Positions 37,501-43,500 of a stretch of 64,000 nucleotides of DNA are shown here, in pieces (positions within the stretch are counted from its first letter, which is position 1; each line of letters begins with the position of its first letter). The notes beneath the pieces are model-generated. The model was not told the DNA's origin and did no database searches. It saw nothing but the letters and a program-made list of their open reading frames with translations. Location: the NCBI GenBank assembly GCA_028752905.1, contig JAQNBH010000004.1, positions 8,684,559 to 8,748,558 on the forward strand, written 5' to 3'. This DNA is from Cladorhizidae sp. MBARI D1340-BT2. Lineage: Eukaryota > Porifera > Demospongiae > Poecilosclerida > Cladorhizidae. A program made the translations under genes and the position numbers.

Positions 37501-40500
37501 ATGCCGAGAGCATCGACTTGATGGCCAAGGAACTGAAGAACACTACATCCAAACTCACACTTCTCAGGGTGGATGATGAGTCCATGCTTGGCGAGTCGAG
37601 CTAAAACAGTTCGCAGATGAGAGATATGTTCTTCTGGCGACGAGCTGGCTTAGGAGATCGCCTAGATATACATACACAAAAGGTAAACCTCGCCAGACAT
37701 CATCCATAAAACGTTGGAAGGTTTGAGCTGCATTACTGAGACCGTATGGCATGCACATGTATTCGAACAAACCAAAAGGAGTGATGATTGCTGTTTATTG
37801 GATGTCACTATAACACATGGGAATCTGGTGGTATGCACGCACAAGATCGAGTTTCGAAAATATTGACTTACCACGAAGGTGGGCTCCAAAATCCTGGATG
37901 TGTGGAATGGGGTAACAATCGGGGATGGTGGCCTTATTGAGCGCCCGGTAGTCCCCACATGGGCGCCAATCTCCGGACTTCTTGGGGACCATGTGGAGAG
38001 GTGAGGACCAAGTGCTGGATGAAGGTCGAATAATGCCCAGCTTGAGCATGTGATCGAATTCTTTCTTAGCAGTGATGAACTTGTCAGGTGCCAGTCGACG
38101 CGCCCTTGCAACAACCGGTGGACCTTTGGTCTCAATATGATGTTTGACACCATGCGCTGGCTCAGCGGTTGAGAATTCTGGGACAGAAATGGACGGAAAC
38201 TCATTGAGGATGGTCGAGTATTGGGATGACGGTTGAAGGAAGTTGAGGCCGAATGCGGCATGGCCAGAAACAAAAGCAGAAACGCTGCTAAAGGTCTGAC
38301 TGTCAATGATGCAATTGTGTTTCATGTCGATTAGGAGCCCATAGTGGCGGAAAAAGTCAGCACCGATGATTGGGTAACGGACATCAGCCAGGATAAATGC
38401 TCATTTGAACTTTGTATGAAATCCCAAATCCTGTGTGATCGAGCGGGATCCAAACGTGGCAACTGTTGGCTGCTGTGAGAGGTCGTCCGACTGTGCTCGA
38501 TTGCCTCCATACCGAGAGGCTGGCATCACACAAAGTTGTGCACCTGAATCGATGAGATAACGATGGCCTGAGGTGTGATCGGCGATAAAAAGTAAGTGAC
38601 TGCTATTCCCCGTAGCACTGGTCACCATCAGTGCCCGGGGAGAGCGTTTCCCGAATATTGGCAAGGTGCCCGGCATTTTTTTGCCTGATCACCGTACTTA
38701 GCATGATACCAGCACAAGGCAGGAATGTTGGGTGTTGCAGTTGAAACTGGGGCAATACGGGAGCTCTTTTTCAGTTCAGTAACGTGGTGCGAAGAGATGC
38801 AATTTCAGCTTCCCAGACCTGTGGGGGAACCGCTGGAGGTACGTCCGAGGAAGGTCAAAATGTGTGTTGCTGTGATTGGCTCATTGTGAGAAGAGCAACA
38901 TCTTGTTTGATAACGGAACACAGAGTGTCAGCTTTTTCTGCCGTTGTGGACAGACTGAGGGTATCATACGCTGCAAGGCTGAGACGCACCTGTAGTGGCA
39001 AGCAGCGAAGAAACAGATCCCGCATCATGGGATCCTGGCTAATGTCACGTTTGGCCAACTGTTCAATCCTTCGCATCAAATCGGACGGCCTGAGGTCACC
39101 CAATGGTTGAAATTCCCAAAACTTCTGGAGCCTCTCCGACTCTGTGAGAGAGGTGCGCAGCACCAGCTTGCTCTTGAGCTCATCATAAGGCGTTACTTCA
39201 GGGACCATCTGGATGCAATCAAAGACTTTTTCGGCAATGTCGGAAGGGAGTCCAGCCACAACGTACTGGTATTTGGTGAGTTGCTGCGTGATATTTCTCG
39301 ATGCGAATTGAGCCTCGACTTGGAGGAAACAAAGTTCAGGGTTCGCCGACCAAAAGGGGGGGAGTTTGAAAGAAACAGCAGAAACAGCCATGCTCAAAGA
39401 GACGTTCTAAAAAACGTTGAAAGAGACGTCTGATGTCGAAGTATCGTCGGGGTCACCAATATAGCGAGCGAGGTCTCAAATGTAACGAGAGCGAGAGAGA
39501 CAACTAAACTTCAACTATAACTTTATTCAAAATGATCAGAATAGGTAAAGCTAGAGTAAACAGTCACATGATACAATAACGGGTAAGTGAATGACGTTTA
39601 CATCTGACAGTTATATAAACAGCATATGTAATAACATGACTAACAGCATACGTAATAACATGACTGCCACAATGTAATTGCCTAGTGAATCACAGAAGGC
39701 AACAGCAAAAGACTAGAGCACCATTGCACCCCAGCCCTAGCCCTAGTCTGAGCCAATTACTCCCAATGGATGGAAGCAATAACCATTTCATCAACAGCAT
39801 CAATAATGGTGCTGAGAAATTTTATAGTTATACTCGTGGTCTATGTGAAGGATTGGATGAACTCATAACTTGGAAAGGATGGTGCTTGGAGTTTATTGAA
39901 CTCATTATTGAACTCTTATGTCATGTGTGATTAATGACTGTCTAGTATAAATATTATACCACGTGCTGTTTTGATTACAGTAAATAAGTAAGTGGTGACT
40001 GCAAGCGATTGCTTCTTATTTTATGTACTTATTTGGTGATGTTTCATTTCTCTAGAGCTTCATAAGGAATGTAATTATTGTTAGGTTTTGTAAATAAGAG
40101 TTTAGTTTTGTAAAGTATATTTGTCATGATTTACACCTATTTTCATGATCAACATGAATTATTCTCAATCTTCAAGGTGCGCTGTTTCTCCATATCTATG
40201 TACCATTAGACGGATCCTTTACAGTCTACAAGAACATATTATCTTTTTCAGAAAATGGTATATCCTCCAGTAAGGAGTTTCAAAAGAAAATTGGGAAAAT
40301 TGGGATTCAACACCTAAGTGTGCTCCATACCACCCTACTGGGGTTCGCTGTACAAGTTGTAAAAGTGATTAAGACAGGTTTGAGTTTAAAAAAACACTAA
40401 AGAGAAGATTTTGACTTGAAACTGGCCAGAAATCTTTTGATTTATGCAAGTACTCCAACAACTGCAATCACAGCTGCAGAATTGATCCAAGTAGCACACC

Positions 40501-43500
40501 CCCAACTTGTCCTAACGAGTGGAAGACAAACAAACCTCATAAAAAATACCTGATGGAAACAGTAACACAAGAATCATGAAGGAAGGTGACCCAGTGTATG
40601 ATACGAACTACCAATCTGGAAACAAGTGGCTGACAGGAACAGTATCAAAAGTGTTGCGAACTAGAAATTATTTGAACTTGAAAAATTACAAAACTCCCTA
40701 AACCAGATGAAATACCAATTTGATAAAGAGCAACCCAAAGTTCACTGAACCCAAACTTTGGATAAAGATAGCAATACATCTAAGAGATCTCTACCTCCCT
40801 CCAATAGCAAAGAACTTTCAGGTATGCCAAAAAACAACAACTTTCACCCCTGATCGAAATGACCTCAATTTCAAAGCTAAATGAGGAGGAATTCTTGTAT
40901 AATTGTTGTTATGCAAGACATACTCTATTGTGCTGGGTGTGTGTGTTTGTACCTGTTTTTTGCCTCGTACCTTGAACCGTTGCATCTGATTTTAACATTG
41001 GATATCAAGCTGAGTTTGCTACATATTTTAAGGAATATTGAAATTATGCCAAATTGGGTGGATGCTCCTTGGGTATACATTTGGCATGAACAGATTATAA
41101 ACAATTAATGGTAATATTTTGGTCAATTCTGAAGGGTACATAGAGATATCTCCCAGCCGATGCTGCCACACCCACCCCTATACTTACAATAACCTAAACT
41201 CAATAAGTCATTGTGCTTTACTTACATCACTAATTGCTTTGGGCAGAGGTGCTCCATACTTATTTAGCAAGTCCTGCAGTACCATCTCTGAAACTCCATC
41301 TCTGAATAATTCAGATACCAAATCTGTATATACAAAGATGATCAAATTTTTCCCAATATGAACATAAAATATTTACTATTGATAAAATATTACTCCACAA
41401 AATATAAATGTAAAATTCCATGTTGATTCTTAGAACTCTTCCATCCTGCCCTCTGTTGGATAAACACACCTGCCATATTGGTGCCTTTAGTTAATATATA
41501 ATTATCTTTGATAACCTGTCTTTTAACTGATGTTGACTATATATATGTTTCATCCTTGTTTGCTAAGCAAACAAGGATGAAATCAAATGATTTGCGACAA
41601 AGAAAACAACTGTTCATATTTAAAAAGTGGAGATTTCTCACCAAAAGCCATTTTCTGTCCTTGAAAGAGTAGAAACAGTTACATAATGTTGAAATGGGAG
41701 CTAATGTGCCCATTTTGACAAGAATTAGCGAGTTCAGACTCAAAAACATCCCAACTGGAGCAAACTAGAGCTTCTTTCGGTTAAAACTTATCTACATCAA
41801 TCATCATACGGATTTTTTTTAAAGGAGTATATATAATATTGGTCTTCTGTAATAATAGCCTACTACAGCTAGTGTAAGCATGAGGTGAAGAGCACTAATG
41901 TTTCATTTTAACCCTTTCACTGCACATACCCGGTAGTACCGGGTAGAAAAAAATATCGTTGAATTGCGCGTACCCGGTAGTACCGGTTATGTGAAAATAA
42001 TCATTTTTAAAATTCCGCGTGCACTGCACGTGCCAGCTATTGTTTTGTTCTATGAACAAGAGATGATTTCCACTTGGAAAGTCGTGTTTCCCAGTGGTAG
42101 GCAGCGAAATGACGCGAGCGCGGCCTCAGCAGGCAACGAAGTTGTGGACCAGACAGCATGGACAACTTTGATTTGGACGATACAGGTAATTCGTTTCCAA
42201 CAGTTGACTATGATAATGCCGACAGTGATTGGGAGTATTCCATGGATGAGACCGATGATTTGCTCAACTTGGGCGGCCCTGCACAGGGCCAAGGTGACAA
42301 TGCCATGTCTATAGATTGAAACGACATCAATGTGACCAAAATACATGGCTGCTAAGGGTTATATAGCCAGATAAATGTTCAAAACACATTAGAAAATATG
42401 CATGTGAACATGAAATACCTGCATTCCATGATCCCAGAAGGTTGTGTGGAGTATAAATGACTAATTGTTGACTTGTTACAGTGATTTGTTTGGAAATTTC
42501 ATGTTTTTTCATGATTCTGCCCACAAACATTGATTTTTGTCTGTTTTTGAATAAAATGATGAAAATAATTCAATATTGATGTTTTTATTCATTTTATGTA
42601 TCTTCATCATTATCCAGTGAAAAAAACGGCATCCCATAAGAATTTCTTGGAGAAAAAGTAGTTTTTATCACCGATTTGATGATAAAAGGGCAATCCAATA
42701 TGGCCGCCATTAGGTCACATGACCACCTAATTATTCAAAATACCAAATTTAAATTTTTCCCCCATAGGCCAACCTCTTGCCCACCCAAATACACAAAAAG
42801 AATTTCAAAATAACCTCTTAGTCTTTTTTTGGCATTGATTTCAAAATCACCTTTTTTCCCCAAAAAAGCCAGCACATGGGGGGGGATTTACCTGCAGCAG
42901 TGAAAGGGTTAAGGGGGGAATAATGTCAAAATGCTAACTTTCACATTTTTTTAACAACTATTTTAAATGGTGTCTCTGCTCATATAGAAGTCATATTCCA
43001 AGTTTCAGAACATTTGAAGATTCTTCTATGATGCAGTTACGACAGCTTTTGCACTCACTATTTTCATTAGAAACCCAGCAAGTGTGAAGAAGAATAGCGT
43101 CGCATTAGATTAGAAGAATTTCCACATATTTCCACTAATTTCTCCCTAATTTCTCACCCAAACTCCATAATTTATATATCACCAGAATGCTTATTGTGTG
43201 CTCTTTAACCTAAATTATTTTATTTTCACTGTTATGAGAATGTATTGGGTATAGAGCACATGTGGTTTGTATGGGATTTCTCCCCCCCCCTCTCCTGTGG
43301 TGCATTATCATACTTATTCAAATAGTTTAAGTGAAACTACTACATGTACTCTTACCATAAACCACCTAGCAGCCCCTTAGCATTATATTACAGAATTTTT
43401 AATTTGTGGACTGGATTTCATGGCTGACACTTTGGCATAAAAAATATATATGACAAAAGTTAAATACATCATTAAATAGCTTATCTTCTAAGCTACATTT

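Larger units (their letters stand above)
35260..39671 (-). mobile_element. Mag-like Ty3/Gypsy retrotransposon, complete with LTRs, inactive
   Basis: A 4.4-kb minus-strand element with two ~213-bp LTRs, 4-bp target duplications (ATGT at 35256-35259 and 39672-39675), a tRNA-Trp-type primer-binding site and genes in normal Gypsy order: gag, protease, RT, RNase H, integrase. The LTRs differ by about four positions, so the insertion is fairly recent. Even so, the coding region is broken by frameshifts and the RT active site is changed. It lies in a receptor intron, in the same orientation as the gene. Confidence 0.9.
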
